A stretch of 46,518 nucleotides of DNA from RGIG426 sp045600765. GTDB lineage: Bacteria; Bacillota; Clostridia; Oscillospirales; Acutalibacteraceae. Positions 33,003 to 41,606 of this stretch are shown here, one piece after another. Each line of letters starts with the position of its first letter. Position 1 is the stretch's first letter. The position numbers and the translations under genes were made by a program. Location of the stretch: contig JAZRYM010000053.1 of NCBI GenBank assembly GCA_045600765.1, positions 1 to 46,518 on the forward strand. The letters are read 5' to 3'. The notes under the pieces are model-generated. The model did no database searches and was not told the DNA's origin. It saw nothing but the letters and a program-made list of their open reading frames with translations.

Positions 33003-35630
33003 ATGAAAGGACAAACATGTAAACGGTTTTTGGCGTTTTTGGCAGTCCTGTGTCTTGCCCTCGGCTTGACGGGATGCGCCGGAACGACCGCGTTGTTTAC
33101 GTCGATGACGTTGAAAGACGTGAACACGTGGCCGACCAACGACCAAAAATACGTCCAACAGGACAGCGATTTCGGGCTGAAAAATATGACCGAAATGGCA
33201 AAAGACGGCGATTTGACGTTGTATTTCAACGAAAAGACCACCGAAGTGGCGGTGAAAACGGAGGATGGTTCGGTGTGGTATTCCAACCCGCAAAACCGCA
33301 ACTCGTTTAACCAAAACAAACTGGGCACCTATTCCTCCCAGTTGCTCGTAACCACCATCGGTACGACTACCGAGACGGTGACCGAGGAAAACAACTTTGA
33401 GGAAAGCGTCCAGTACGGTCAGTTCCAAGTGGAGAAACAGGATAAAGGCTTCAAAATCCGTTATCTGTTCGGTAAAAAGCAGAATGTGCCGCTTTACCCG
33501 CAGGCGATGACGGTGGAGAAGTTCGAAGAAATCCTCGGCACTCTCAAAAGCACGTCTGACCAGTACAAATTCAAAAAATACTACTCGCTTGTGGACTTGA
33601 AAACCATCGACGACCCGCAGACCAAATCGGCGATTACGGAAAAATATCTGAACGCCGAAGAACTCGGTCAGTTGCGTGTGCTGAAAACTTCGCCGTCCAC
33701 CATCGAAAAGAAAAACGTCCTCAAATATTTAGAGGCCGCCGGCTTTACGATGGAAGACCGCGAGGCGCAACTGGAAGCAGTTGGGTACGTGGATCAAGAG
33801 GGCGTCACCAACTATTACACCGTTTCGATGGTGTATACGCTGAAAGACGGTCGCCTCGTGGTGGATGTGCCCACCGACGAAATCAAAACCACCGGCGGTG
33901 TCATCATTCAGGGCATTTCGGTGCTGCCGCACTGGAACACGCTTGACGGGATGAAGACAAGCGAAATGCTGCTGCCGGACGGTTCGGGTGCTATTGTGAA
34001 ACTCGGCGAGACCGCCGCTTCCGGCACCTCGGTGTATCAAGAGAAATTCTACGGTCGCGATTTCGCGCAGAGCCAAAAGACCAACACCTCCGAGAAAAAG
34101 AATCTCTATTTCCCGATGTACGGTCTGTCCAACAAGGATGGCTCCATGTACGCGACGGCGACCGGCGCGGATGCGACCGCGTATTTGACGGTCAACCCCT
34201 GCACCAGCAAAACGGCACCGGGCTACGGTGGGTTCTACTTCCAAATGGTGGACACCGAGCAGGTGCGTATGAATGCGGAAGACACCGATACCGTGACGAC
34301 CTACGCCAACGAAGCGGTGCTTGACCCGATTCAAATGGACTTCACCTTCTTGCCGAAAACGGCGACTTCGTGGGTGAGCATTGCGGAAAGTTACAAAGCC
34401 CGCTTGCTGGCAGAGGGAAAACTTCCCGAAGCCGCAACGGCGGAGAAGATGCCGCTTTCGGTCGAGTTTGTCGGTGCGATTGACGATATCAAAACCGTCG
34501 TGGGTGTGCCGACTGAGTACATCGTTCCGCTCACCACCTTTAAGCAGGCGGAGGAGTTGACCCGTGAACTCGCCGAGATGTTCCCGAACAACGAGCTCAT
34601 CATCCAGTACGATGCGTGGGCGAGCGGCGGTGTGAAATCGGTGCTCCAAAGCAAGGTGAAAACGGAGAAAAAACTGGGCTCGGCATCGGCGATGAAATCG
34701 CTTGCCGACACCGTGAAAGAAGTGGGCGGAACCTTCTACCCGCTGGCGGATACCCAGTACATCTACCGCAACAAACTGTTTGACGGATTTACGACCACTT
34801 CGGGTGCGGCGCGCGGTATTCTCCGTGAGTCGGCGTTCAAAGCGGATTTCAACGTCAGCAACTTTATGGCGGATGAGGACGGCTTCTACGGCTACCTCCT
34901 CTCGCCGAAGAAGAGCGAGCAGACGCTCCGCAATTTCCTCGACAGTTACGATGCGAAACTGGATACCGATTCGGTGGGTCTCACCTATATGGCATCCGAC
35001 TTGTCCGGTGACTATTCCCGTGACAATTTCGTGACCCGTAATGAAGCCAAAGCCAATACGGAAAAATTGCTGGCGGATGTCTCCAAAGACCGCAGACTCT
35101 TGGCGCGTGGCGCAAACGAATACGCGCTGGCGGCGCTTGACGTGGCGTCGGAACTCCCGATGACCAGCAACGCGCATCCGATTATCGCGTACAGCGTGCC
35201 GTTTACCCAGATGATTCTCTCGGGTGCGGTTACCTACACGGCGGATGTGTGGAACGCCGAAGCGGATTCCACTTACTACATGTTGCAATGCATCGAGACC
35301 GGCAGTGTGCCGGACTTCTCCGCTATTGCCGCGGATAACAGCCACGTGAAGTACACGAAATACGACCAGTATTACGCGGTGACTTTCGCCACCATCAAAG
35401 ACCGTATGAAAACGGTGACCGACACCGTGACCGACGCGCTGTCCGACGTTTACGGACAGAAGATGACCGGTTACGAGCGGTTGTCGAACAACGCGGTTGC
35501 CGTCACTTATGAAAACGGCAACGGTGTGGTGGTCAACTACGGCGATACGGAGCTGAACAGCCCGTACGGTAAAGTGGATGCCGGCAGTTATCTGAAATTC
35601 AACACGGCGAAAGGAGGGGATGCACAATGA
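33003..35630 (+). CDS. Large surface lipoprotein (DUF5696-like)
   Basis: An 875-residue lipoprotein: residues 1-25 end in lipobox LTGC with Cys25. The mature protein is mostly extracytoplasmic with aromatic and Thr-rich stretches and a region around residues 480-750 that looks like a TIM-barrel-like alpha/beta fold (VEFVGAID, LIIQYDAWASGG, GGTFYPLADTQYIYRN, VGLTYMASDLSGDYS). This matches what I recall of DUF5696 proteins, which accompany YIP1 and NHL genes in sugar-uptake loci of Firmicutes, but I could not check it. The ATG at 33003 is preferred to a GTG at 32994 because AAGGGTG lies nine bases before it. The stop overlaps the next permease gene. Confidence 0.65.
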   Translation: MKGQTCKRFLAFLAVLCLALGLTGCAGTTALFTSMTLKDVNTWPTNDQKYVQQDSDFGLKNMTEMAKDGDLTLYFNEKTTEVAVKTEDGSVWYSNPQNRNSFNQNKLGTYSSQLLVTTIGTTTETVTEENNFEESVQYGQFQVEKQDKGFKIRYLFGKKQNVPLYPQAMTVEKFEEILGTLKSTSDQYKFKKYYSLVDLKTIDDPQTKSAITEKYLNAEELGQLRVLKTSPSTIEKKNVLKYLEAAGFTMEDREAQLEAVGYVDQEGVTNYYTVSMVYTLKDGRLVVDVPTDEIKTTGGVIIQGISVLPHWNTLDGMKTSEMLLPDGSGAIVKLGETAASGTSVYQEKFYGRDFAQSQKTNTSEKKNLYFPMYGLSNKDGSMYATATGADATAYLTVNPCTSKTAPGYGGFYFQMVDTEQVRMNAEDTDTVTTYANEAVLDPIQMDFTFLPKTATSWVSIAESYKARLLAEGKLPEAATAEKMPLSVEFVGAIDDIKTVVGVPTEYIVPLTTFKQAEELTRELAEMFPNNELIIQYDAWASGGVKSVLQSKVKTEKKLGSASAMKSLADTVKEVGGTFYPLADTQYIYRNKLFDGFTTTSGAARGILRESAFKADFNVSNFMADEDGFYGYLLSPKKSEQTLRNFLDSYDAKLDTDSVGLTYMASDLSGDYSRDNFVTRNEAKANTEKLLADVSKDRRLLARGANEYALAALDVASELPMTSNAHPIIAYSVPFTQMILSGAVTYTADVWNAEADSTYYMLQCIETGSVPDFSAIAADNSHVKYTKYDQYYAVTFATIKDRMKTVTDTVTDALSDVYGQKMTGYERLSNNAVAVTYENGNGVVVNYGDTELNSPYGKVDAGSYLKFNTAKGGDAQ

Positions 35631-36568
35631 GTAAAAACAAAAACGCTGTGAAATCCCCGCGCCGTAGCGGCGGCCGCTTGATGACCCGCCGTAACAACAC
35701 CGGTTGGGCGTTTATCGCGCCGTTCCTCATCGGTTTCCTGCTGTTCTATGCCATTCCGCTCGTGCAGTCGCTGGTTTTCAGCTTCAACGACATCAAAATC
35801 GTCGGCGCGACCGGTTACACGCTGGAACCGAAAGGGTGGGCGAACTACAACCACATTTTGTTCGTTGACCCGAGCTTCATCAAACGTCTGATGACCGCGA
35901 TTGAGAATATGGCGCTCGATACCATCATCGTGGTGCCGTTCAGCTTCTTCTCCGCCTTGATTTTGAGCCGTGAGTTCAAAGGTCGTGCGGCGGCGCGTGC
36001 TATCTTCTTCCTGCCCGTTGTGCTCTCTACCGGTGTTCTCGCGTCGATGGATTCCAACAGCTTGATGGATCAGCTGATGGCGCGTAGCGCGTCGGATGCC
36101 GCCAACGCGATGGGAAGCGGATTCTCCTCGTCGGAAGTGGTGAACAAACTGCTGGAAGGCAGTATGCCGGAGAGCATCATCAAGTTTATGACCGATTTGA
36201 GCGGTAAGTTGTACGACGTTATCATCAAATCCGGTTTGCAGATCATCATCTTTATGAGCGGTCTGAACACGATTTCCCCGTCCATTTACGAGTCGTCCAG
36301 CATTGAGGGCGCTACCGCTTGGGAAAACTTCTGGAAGATTACTTTCCCGATGTGCGGCCCGTACCTCTTACTGAACGTGATTTACACGATTATCGACTCG
36401 TTCACCAACATTTCCAACCCGGTTATCAACCACGTGAAGAACCAGATGGCCGGCTTGAAAGACTTCGGAACGGCAATCGCCTCGGTGTGGGTGTATTTCA
36501 TCATCATCGGCATCGTACTCGGCGTTGCGTTCGCGTTGATGGCAAAGAGGGTGTTTTATCATGAGTAA
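35627..36568 (+). CDS. Second sugar ABC permease (UgpA/MalF type)
   Basis: A 313-residue permease with a basic N terminus (KNKNAVKSPRRSGGRL) and about six membrane segments, the first GWAFIAPFLIGFLLFYAIPL. The EAA loop is degenerate: ESSSIEGATAWENFWKITFP (Glu-Ser-Ser instead of Glu-Ala-Ala). An insertion of about 50 residues after the second or third membrane segment (SLMDQLMARSASDAANAMGS and on) is longer than in typical CUT1 permeases and is probably extracytoplasmic. It overlaps its neighbours on both sides by a few bases. Confidence 0.9.
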   Translation: MSKNKNAVKSPRRSGGRLMTRRNNTGWAFIAPFLIGFLLFYAIPLVQSLVFSFNDIKIVGATGYTLEPKGWANYNHILFVDPSFIKRLMTAIENMALDTIIVVPFSFFSALILSREFKGRAAARAIFFLPVVLSTGVLASMDSNSLMDQLMARSASDAANAMGSGFSSSEVVNKLLEGSMPESIIKFMTDLSGKLYDVIIKSGLQIIIFMSGLNTISPSIYESSSIEGATAWENFWKITFPMCGPYLLLNVIYTIIDSFTNISNPVINHVKNQMAGLKDFGTAIASVWVYFIIIGIVLGVAFALMAKRVFYHE

Positions 36569-37517
36569 TAACGAAACGGTACAGGTCGCCCAGAAACGCG
36601 CTTTTTTGGGTAGTTCCTATAAACGCAGACAAATGATTACCAAAGCGGCGGGCTTCATCTTCCGCTTGGCGTTTGTCATCGGCGCATGCTTCCTTATCCT
36701 GCAACCGCTGCTTATGAAAGTCTCCGTTTCGTTTATGAGCGTGAAAGACGTTTACGACCAGACCGTTAAGGTCATTCCGAAAGTCTTTACAATCTCGAAC
36801 TACTCGGATGCTATCGTCATTGCCCGTTTCTGGGGCAACCTCGGACGGTCGTTCCTCCTTTGCCTTGTGGCGGGGTTGACGCAGACCTTCTCCTGCACGG
36901 TGGTGGGCTACGGTTTCGCTCGTTTCCACTTCAAAGGACGTGACATCTTGTTCGTCCTCGTCATCATCTGTATGGTGGTGCCGACGCAAGTGGTGCTGAT
37001 TCCGCAGTTCTTGAACTTCAAAATGTTCAATATGAACGGCGGATTGTGGCCGTTTATCTGCCTCGGTCTTACGGCGTGTGCCGCGCGGTGCGGACTGTAT
37101 ATCTACCTTGTCCGTCAGTTCTTCCGCGGTATCCCGAAAGAGGTGGACGAAGCCGCCGCTATCGACGGCGCCGGCCCGTTCAAAACCTTCTTCCTGATTA
37201 TGCTTCAATCGGCGGTGCCGATTATGGTGACGGTGTTCCTTTTCTCCTTTGTGTGGCAATGGGGCGACAACACCTACACCAACTTGTTCTACAGCCCGAA
37301 TACGCTTGCCAAGATGCTGAACAGTATCGCCTATGCGTTTGACCAAAAACAGACGTCCGGCACGGTGAGTATTATCGCGGCGCAGGATAAAGAAGCCTAC
37401 AAAGACATCGTAACCGCGACGACGACGCTGATGTGTATCGTCCCGCTCTTGGTGCTCTATCTGTTCTCGCAGAAATTCTTTATCCAATCCATCGAGCGCA
37501 CGGGTATCGTCGGCTGA
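36561..37517 (+). CDS. Second sugar ABC permease (MalG type)
   Basis: A 318-residue partner of the previous permease. The N terminus is cytoplasmic (residues 1-30), membrane segments follow, and the EAA loop EAAAIDGAGPFKTFFLIMLQ lies near residues 195-215. It overlaps the upstream permease by 8 bp. It ends the first closely packed block of the locus. The next gene starts 220 bp downstream. Confidence 0.92.
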   Translation: MSNNETVQVAQKRAFLGSSYKRRQMITKAAGFIFRLAFVIGACFLILQPLLMKVSVSFMSVKDVYDQTVKVIPKVFTISNYSDAIVIARFWGNLGRSFLLCLVAGLTQTFSCTVVGYGFARFHFKGRDILFVLVIICMVVPTQVVLIPQFLNFKMFNMNGGLWPFICLGLTACAARCGLYIYLVRQFFRGIPKEVDEAAAIDGAGPFKTFFLIMLQSAVPIMVTVFLFSFVWQWGDNTYTNLFYSPNTLAKMLNSIAYAFDQKQTSGTVSIIAAQDKEAYKDIVTATTTLMCIVPLLVLYLFSQKFFIQSIERTGIVG

Positions 37518-37736
37518 CGACATTCCCGTAAACGCATTGTACAAAGGGGCCGCACCCCCGTGGTGGGGGTGCGGTCATTTGTGCAAAAGCGGCCGTTTGC
37601 GCGAGAAAGAGTCGCCCGGTTGAACGACCCCTTTTCGCTTTTGTATATGCCTGTTTCAGGTACCACATTTCAACCCTTTTCAAGACACACTTTCTCGCTC
37701 CTTGAATGAGAGTGGGGAAGTGGTTAGGAGGATTCT
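37518..37736 (+). other. Intergenic region with GC-rich hairpin
   Basis: Holds a 10-bp perfect stem CCGCACCCCC/GGGGGTGCGG at 37550-37559 and 37565-37574. The flanks TGTACAA and TTGTGCA can extend the stem with one G-U pair. No T-run follows. A weak promoter-like pair, TTGAAC (37620-37625) and TATATG (37644-37649), has an 18-bp spacer. The ribosome binding site of the next gene, TAGGAGG, ends at 37731. Nothing else was seen. Confidence 0.5.
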
Positions 37737-40367
37737 ATGCAGCCGGAACTTTTCGAGCGCCTCAACACGCTGTCTCAGGCGTATGCGGGCGCGATGAGCG
37801 GAGAATACGATGACGCGAAAATCCCGTCGGGATGTTATTATATCTCCAAACGCGACATTTTGTCGCTTCCGCGGGACGACGGCGAAAACCGTTACGTCTA
37901 CGGCAACGACGGGTTTAACTTTTGGGCGTATACGTCGGGCTATATGCACTGCAACGACGGTGCGTTCAGTCCGCTTCTTTACAGCGCCGAGGGGCAAGAA
38001 CCCCGTGCAGCGTGGTTTGCGGGTATCAAAACCGCCGCGGGCTACAAGACGTTTCCGGTGTTTGCCGCTCCGTATCAGGACGATGACGTGAAACGCTACA
38101 CCGTCTTTAATTCCTCCTGCGTGACCTACGTGGCGGAGGCGGAGGAGATGCGTTTTTCCGTGCGTGTGTTCACGACCAAAGACCGTAAAATGCTCTTTAC
38201 CGCCACGGCGGAAAACCTGGGAATCGAGAAAAAAGAGTGTTGGCTCGCCTCGTATTTCTGTCCGCATTTGGAATTTACACTCGGTGAGTGCGGCGAGACC
38301 CGCTGGTTTAAGGAAATTCGTGTCGGTGACAAACCGGCGAACGGCGGACTGCCGCCGTTTACGGCGCAAATCCGCGTGATGGTGAGCCGCACGAAACAAG
38401 TGAGCAACTTCGGCGTGTGGTCGCGTGCGTTTGAAATCGAAAAGGGCACCCTTTGCGATACGCAGGAAAACACCTCCCGCTTTTCGGTGGTGGGTGGTGT
38501 CCACGGGAGCCTTCACTCTGCATTTAAGAACTTTACCGGCAAATGGAACAACGCCAAAGACGTCACCGTGTTTAACGACGTGGGCGTGTTTGCTGACTCG
38601 TTCCAAATGGTGTTGGAACCCGGTGGACGGGCGCGCTCAGATGCGCAACTGACCTACACCATCCGTTGCGAGGATACGGCGCCGCTCGCGGAACTGCTGA
38701 AAAACACCGTGTCCGCCGCCGAGACGGATGCCTACCTCGCCGCGATTGACGAGCTGGAATCCTCGAAACACGACGATTTTGAGATGGCGTTCCAAAACTT
38801 GCAATCGGGCAATTTGACGGACGGCAAACTCAATCATTTCTTTGAACATCTCAAAAAGCAGATTGAATTTTGCGCGATGCTCAAAGGCTACGCCCAAACG
38901 GGTGCCGGCTCGCTTATCGGCATCCGCGACGTGATGCAGGCGCTGGAAGCGTACCTCATTTGGCGGCCGGAAGACAGCCGCAAAAAGATTTTGGAAGCGA
39001 TTAGTTTCACCGACCCGTCCGGTCGTTGCCCGCGGCAATATTCGTTGCCCGCGTACGAGGGGGATATTCCCCGTATGGACGTGCGCCCGTTCATTGACCA
39101 GGGCGTGTGGGTGATTTCCACCATCGTGACCTACCTCAAATTTACCGGCGATTTCTCCATTTTGGAGGAGGATTGCGGTTATTACGACATCTTGAACAAA
39201 AACCCCGGTGCGCCGCTGACCGGCGAGGGGCTTGTCCGCCCGAGTGCAGAGCACGACACGGTGCTTGACCATATGCTCCGCATCCTCGAATACCTCCTGC
39301 GCCAAATCGACGGGGAGACGGGGTGCGTGCGGGTGCTGTTCGGCGACTGGAACGACGCGCTTGACGGGCTCGGCGTATCCAAAGACCCGGACACCGAGTA
39401 CGGCACCGGCGTGTCGGTGATGGCGTGCTCGCAGGTGTGGCAAAACCTAAACGAAATGATAGAACTGCTCGGTCGGTTGGATGCCAAACGCTATGCCGAG
39501 CGCATTGAGCGTTACAAACAAGTTGCCGACCGCATGGAACAAGGGCTTCGCACCTATGGCGTGGTGGAAAACGACAAAGGTGTCAGGCGGATTGTCCACG
39601 GTTGGGGCGACCACCGCGACTATCTCGTGGGCAGTTTCTGCGACCCCGACGGGAAAGACCGCGTGAGTAGTACCTCGCTCGCCTTTTGGGTGATGACGGG
39701 ACTTTTGCAAAAAGACCCGTCGATGCGCTGGCAAATTCGGGACGACCTGATGTCCCTCGACACAAAATACGGTATTTTGACCTTCTCTCATCCCTTTGCG
39801 GAGGATGCGGTGGGCTTCGGCCGTATCAATAAGCTCCCCGCCGGCACCGCCGAAAACGGCGCGGTGTACGTTCACGCTTCTATGTTCGCCATTATGGCGC
39901 TGTTCCGTATGGGATTTGCGGAAGACGGGTGGAAAGAGCTTGTAAAGGCGCTCCCCATTACACACGAGTTTACCTCGCTGTCGCCGTTCGTGATGCCCAA
40001 CTCCTACGGTTACAACGCGGCGCTGAACATTGACGGCGATTCGATGAACGACTGGCAGACGGGCAGTTCCAACGTCACGATGAAACTGTTTGTGCGTGAC
40101 GTGCTCGGTATTTGCCCCGAATACGACGGCGTGTGTATTCGCCCCGCCGCAAAAGGCCCGTTCGACGGGTTGGAGGGGAAGGTGCTTGTAAGGGGCAAAC
40201 CCTTGACAGTAAAAATTCGCCGTGTCACGGGGGATACTGCCCGTTTCTTCTTGAACGGGGTGGAACAACCGTGCATTTTCGACGAAAATCTTCAGACGTG
40301 GAGTCTGTTCTTACAAAACGACCAAATCGAGAAAGGAGCAAGCGTCATTGCGGAACTCCCGCGCTGA
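37737..40367 (+). CDS. GH94-like glycoside phosphorylase
   Basis: A cytoplasmic enzyme of 876 residues that would use phosphate to split beta-linked oligosaccharides and give a sugar 1-phosphate. The N-terminal beta-sandwich reads YGNDGFNFWAYTSGYMHC, the barrel has IGIRDVMQALEAYL, and GDWNDAL lies at residues 536-542, where GH94 enzymes carry the catalytic Asp. The C-terminal DWQTGSSNVTMKLFVRDVLGICPEYDGVCIRPA fits the GH94 pattern. There is no signal peptide, so it acts on imported sugar. The exact linkage (cellobiose, beta-1,2-glucan or other) cannot be told. TAGGAGG precedes the ATG. It is followed 13 bp later by a TIM-barrel-like gene. Confidence 0.72.
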   Translation: MQPELFERLNTLSQAYAGAMSGEYDDAKIPSGCYYISKRDILSLPRDDGENRYVYGNDGFNFWAYTSGYMHCNDGAFSPLLYSAEGQEPRAAWFAGIKTAAGYKTFPVFAAPYQDDDVKRYTVFNSSCVTYVAEAEEMRFSVRVFTTKDRKMLFTATAENLGIEKKECWLASYFCPHLEFTLGECGETRWFKEIRVGDKPANGGLPPFTAQIRVMVSRTKQVSNFGVWSRAFEIEKGTLCDTQENTSRFSVVGGVHGSLHSAFKNFTGKWNNAKDVTVFNDVGVFADSFQMVLEPGGRARSDAQLTYTIRCEDTAPLAELLKNTVSAAETDAYLAAIDELESSKHDDFEMAFQNLQSGNLTDGKLNHFFEHLKKQIEFCAMLKGYAQTGAGSLIGIRDVMQALEAYLIWRPEDSRKKILEAISFTDPSGRCPRQYSLPAYEGDIPRMDVRPFIDQGVWVISTIVTYLKFTGDFSILEEDCGYYDILNKNPGAPLTGEGLVRPSAEHDTVLDHMLRILEYLLRQIDGETGCVRVLFGDWNDALDGLGVSKDPDTEYGTGVSVMACSQVWQNLNEMIELLGRLDAKRYAERIERYKQVADRMEQGLRTYGVVENDKGVRRIVHGWGDHRDYLVGSFCDPDGKDRVSSTSLAFWVMTGLLQKDPSMRWQIRDDLMSLDTKYGILTFSHPFAEDAVGFGRINKLPAGTAENGAVYVHASMFAIMALFRMGFAEDGWKELVKALPITHEFTSLSPFVMPNSYGYNAALNIDGDSMNDWQTGSSNVTMKLFVRDVLGICPEYDGVCIRPAAKGPFDGLEGKVLVRGKPLTVKIRRVTGDTARFFLNGVEQPCIFDENLQTWSLFLQNDQIEKGASVIAELPR

Positions 40368-40380
40368 CCGGTGAAAGCGT

Positions 40381-41364
40381 ATGAAAGACCAAAACGACTT
40401 GCGAAATCGCGAACTCCAATCCCGTCCCGGCATTGCCGGCGAGGTGGACGGAAAAAAGTTTGATATTGGTACCTGGTGGTGGGATTTGTCCGGCATTAAA
40501 GGCTTTGCCCGCGGTGTCGGCCACGAGCAGATTATGCGCCACCTCAAAAACAACCACGTCACCGAAATTTACCTCGACGTGTCCGGAATGTATGCGGACG
40601 GTGAGGTGGGTGACCCGCTCGGCGCGTCCTATTCGGATGTGCAGCGGTTTGTGGCGCGCTGCCGCGACCTCGGCATTCGCGTGTCGGCGATGACCGGCGT
40701 GTCTCGCGATGCGTGCCGTCGCTGGATTGACCCCGACCGCCACTATCCCGAAATTGACCGGTTTATCGACTCGATTGCGTTTTACAACGCCTTTTCCGAG
40801 CCGGAGGAGCGGTTTACTTCTGCGCACATCGACGTGGAACCCCACTCCATTTCCGACTTTAACGAAAACCGTCAGCGCTATTTCCAACAATACGCGCTGT
40901 TGTTGCGCTACATTTCCCAGCGCTTGCACCACAACGGATTGGAGCTGGAAACGGACGTGTGCGGCGACCTGCGCGAGACGGATATTGTGCGCATCGGCCC
41001 GAAAGAATTTAACATTATCGACGTGGTGTTTCAATGCTGCGATACCGTCACCGTAATGGCGTACCGTCGCGAAGCGGCACGGCAGATGGTGTTCGGCACC
41101 GACCGCTACATCCCGTATGCGAAGCGCTACGACAAGCGGCTGGTGGTCGGGTGCGAAACGATGTTGCCCTGCCTTGATTTGGCGATTGACGACATCCCGC
41201 CGCAAATCACCTATTCGTCGGTGGGACGTGACGTGATGCTTGAAGAAATGGACAAGCTTCAACATATGTTGATGGAGACCGGACTTACGCAATATGGCAT
41301 TGCGGTGCACCACGTATACAGTTGGTATCAACTGTTCGAAAAAGCGGCAACCGGCATCGAATAA
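40381..41364 (+). CDS. Uncharacterised TIM-barrel-like protein
   Basis: A 327-residue cytoplasmic protein with no signal peptide. It resembles a beta/alpha barrel: strands such as FDIGTWWWD, EIYLDVSGMY, IRVSAMTG, SAHIDVEPHS, ELETDVCGD, VTVMAYRR, LVVGCET and YGIAVHHVYSWY are spaced by helices. The HIDVEP and VMAY motifs with Asp/Glu at strand ends resemble those of glycoside-hydrolase or related barrels, but I cannot name a family. It follows the GH94-like gene by 13 bp and ends the locus, so a role in the same sugar's breakdown is inferred. Confidence 0.65.
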   Translation: MKDQNDLRNRELQSRPGIAGEVDGKKFDIGTWWWDLSGIKGFARGVGHEQIMRHLKNNHVTEIYLDVSGMYADGEVGDPLGASYSDVQRFVARCRDLGIRVSAMTGVSRDACRRWIDPDRHYPEIDRFIDSIAFYNAFSEPEERFTSAHIDVEPHSISDFNENRQRYFQQYALLLRYISQRLHHNGLELETDVCGDLRETDIVRIGPKEFNIIDVVFQCCDTVTVMAYRREAARQMVFGTDRYIPYAKRYDKRLVVGCETMLPCLDLAIDDIPPQITYSSVGRDVMLEEMDKLQHMLMETGLTQYGIAVHHVYSWYQLFEKAATGIE

Positions 41365-41456
41365 CGGTTCGGTATTTTTTGGGCACTTTGGCAAAGATTG
41401 TCGGGGTATTTGGACGGGTTTTTTATAAAATGTGCCAAGTTTTTCAGCATTTTCCC

Positions 41457-41485
41457 TTGACAATCGCTCGGTTTTGGGGTATAAA
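41457..41485 (+). promoter_or_regulatory. Sigma-A promoter of the surface-protein block
   Basis: TTGACA (41457-41462), 17 bp, TATAAA (41480-41485). The start point near 41492 leaves a leader of about 115 nt. Confidence 0.8.
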
Positions 41486-41518
41486 TTAGTTATAAATAGG
41501 GATGTTGCGGACTCGTCT

Positions 41519-41549
41519 CCTTTTTTCGTAAATTTCAACCGAAAAAAGG
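41519..41549 (+). promoter_or_regulatory. 5' leader hairpin
   Basis: A 10-bp perfect stem, CCTTTTTTCG (41519-41528) with CGAAAAAAGG (41540-41549), loop of 11 nt, in the leader of the 480-residue surface protein. It resembles the hairpin in the leader at 24048-24083 in place and shape, not in sequence. No T-run follows. Confidence 0.5.
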
Positions 41550-41606
41550 GAATGACGGTGTCCCGTTAACTCCTAATTATTCACTTCAAGGAAGGCGGTT
41601 TTCTCT

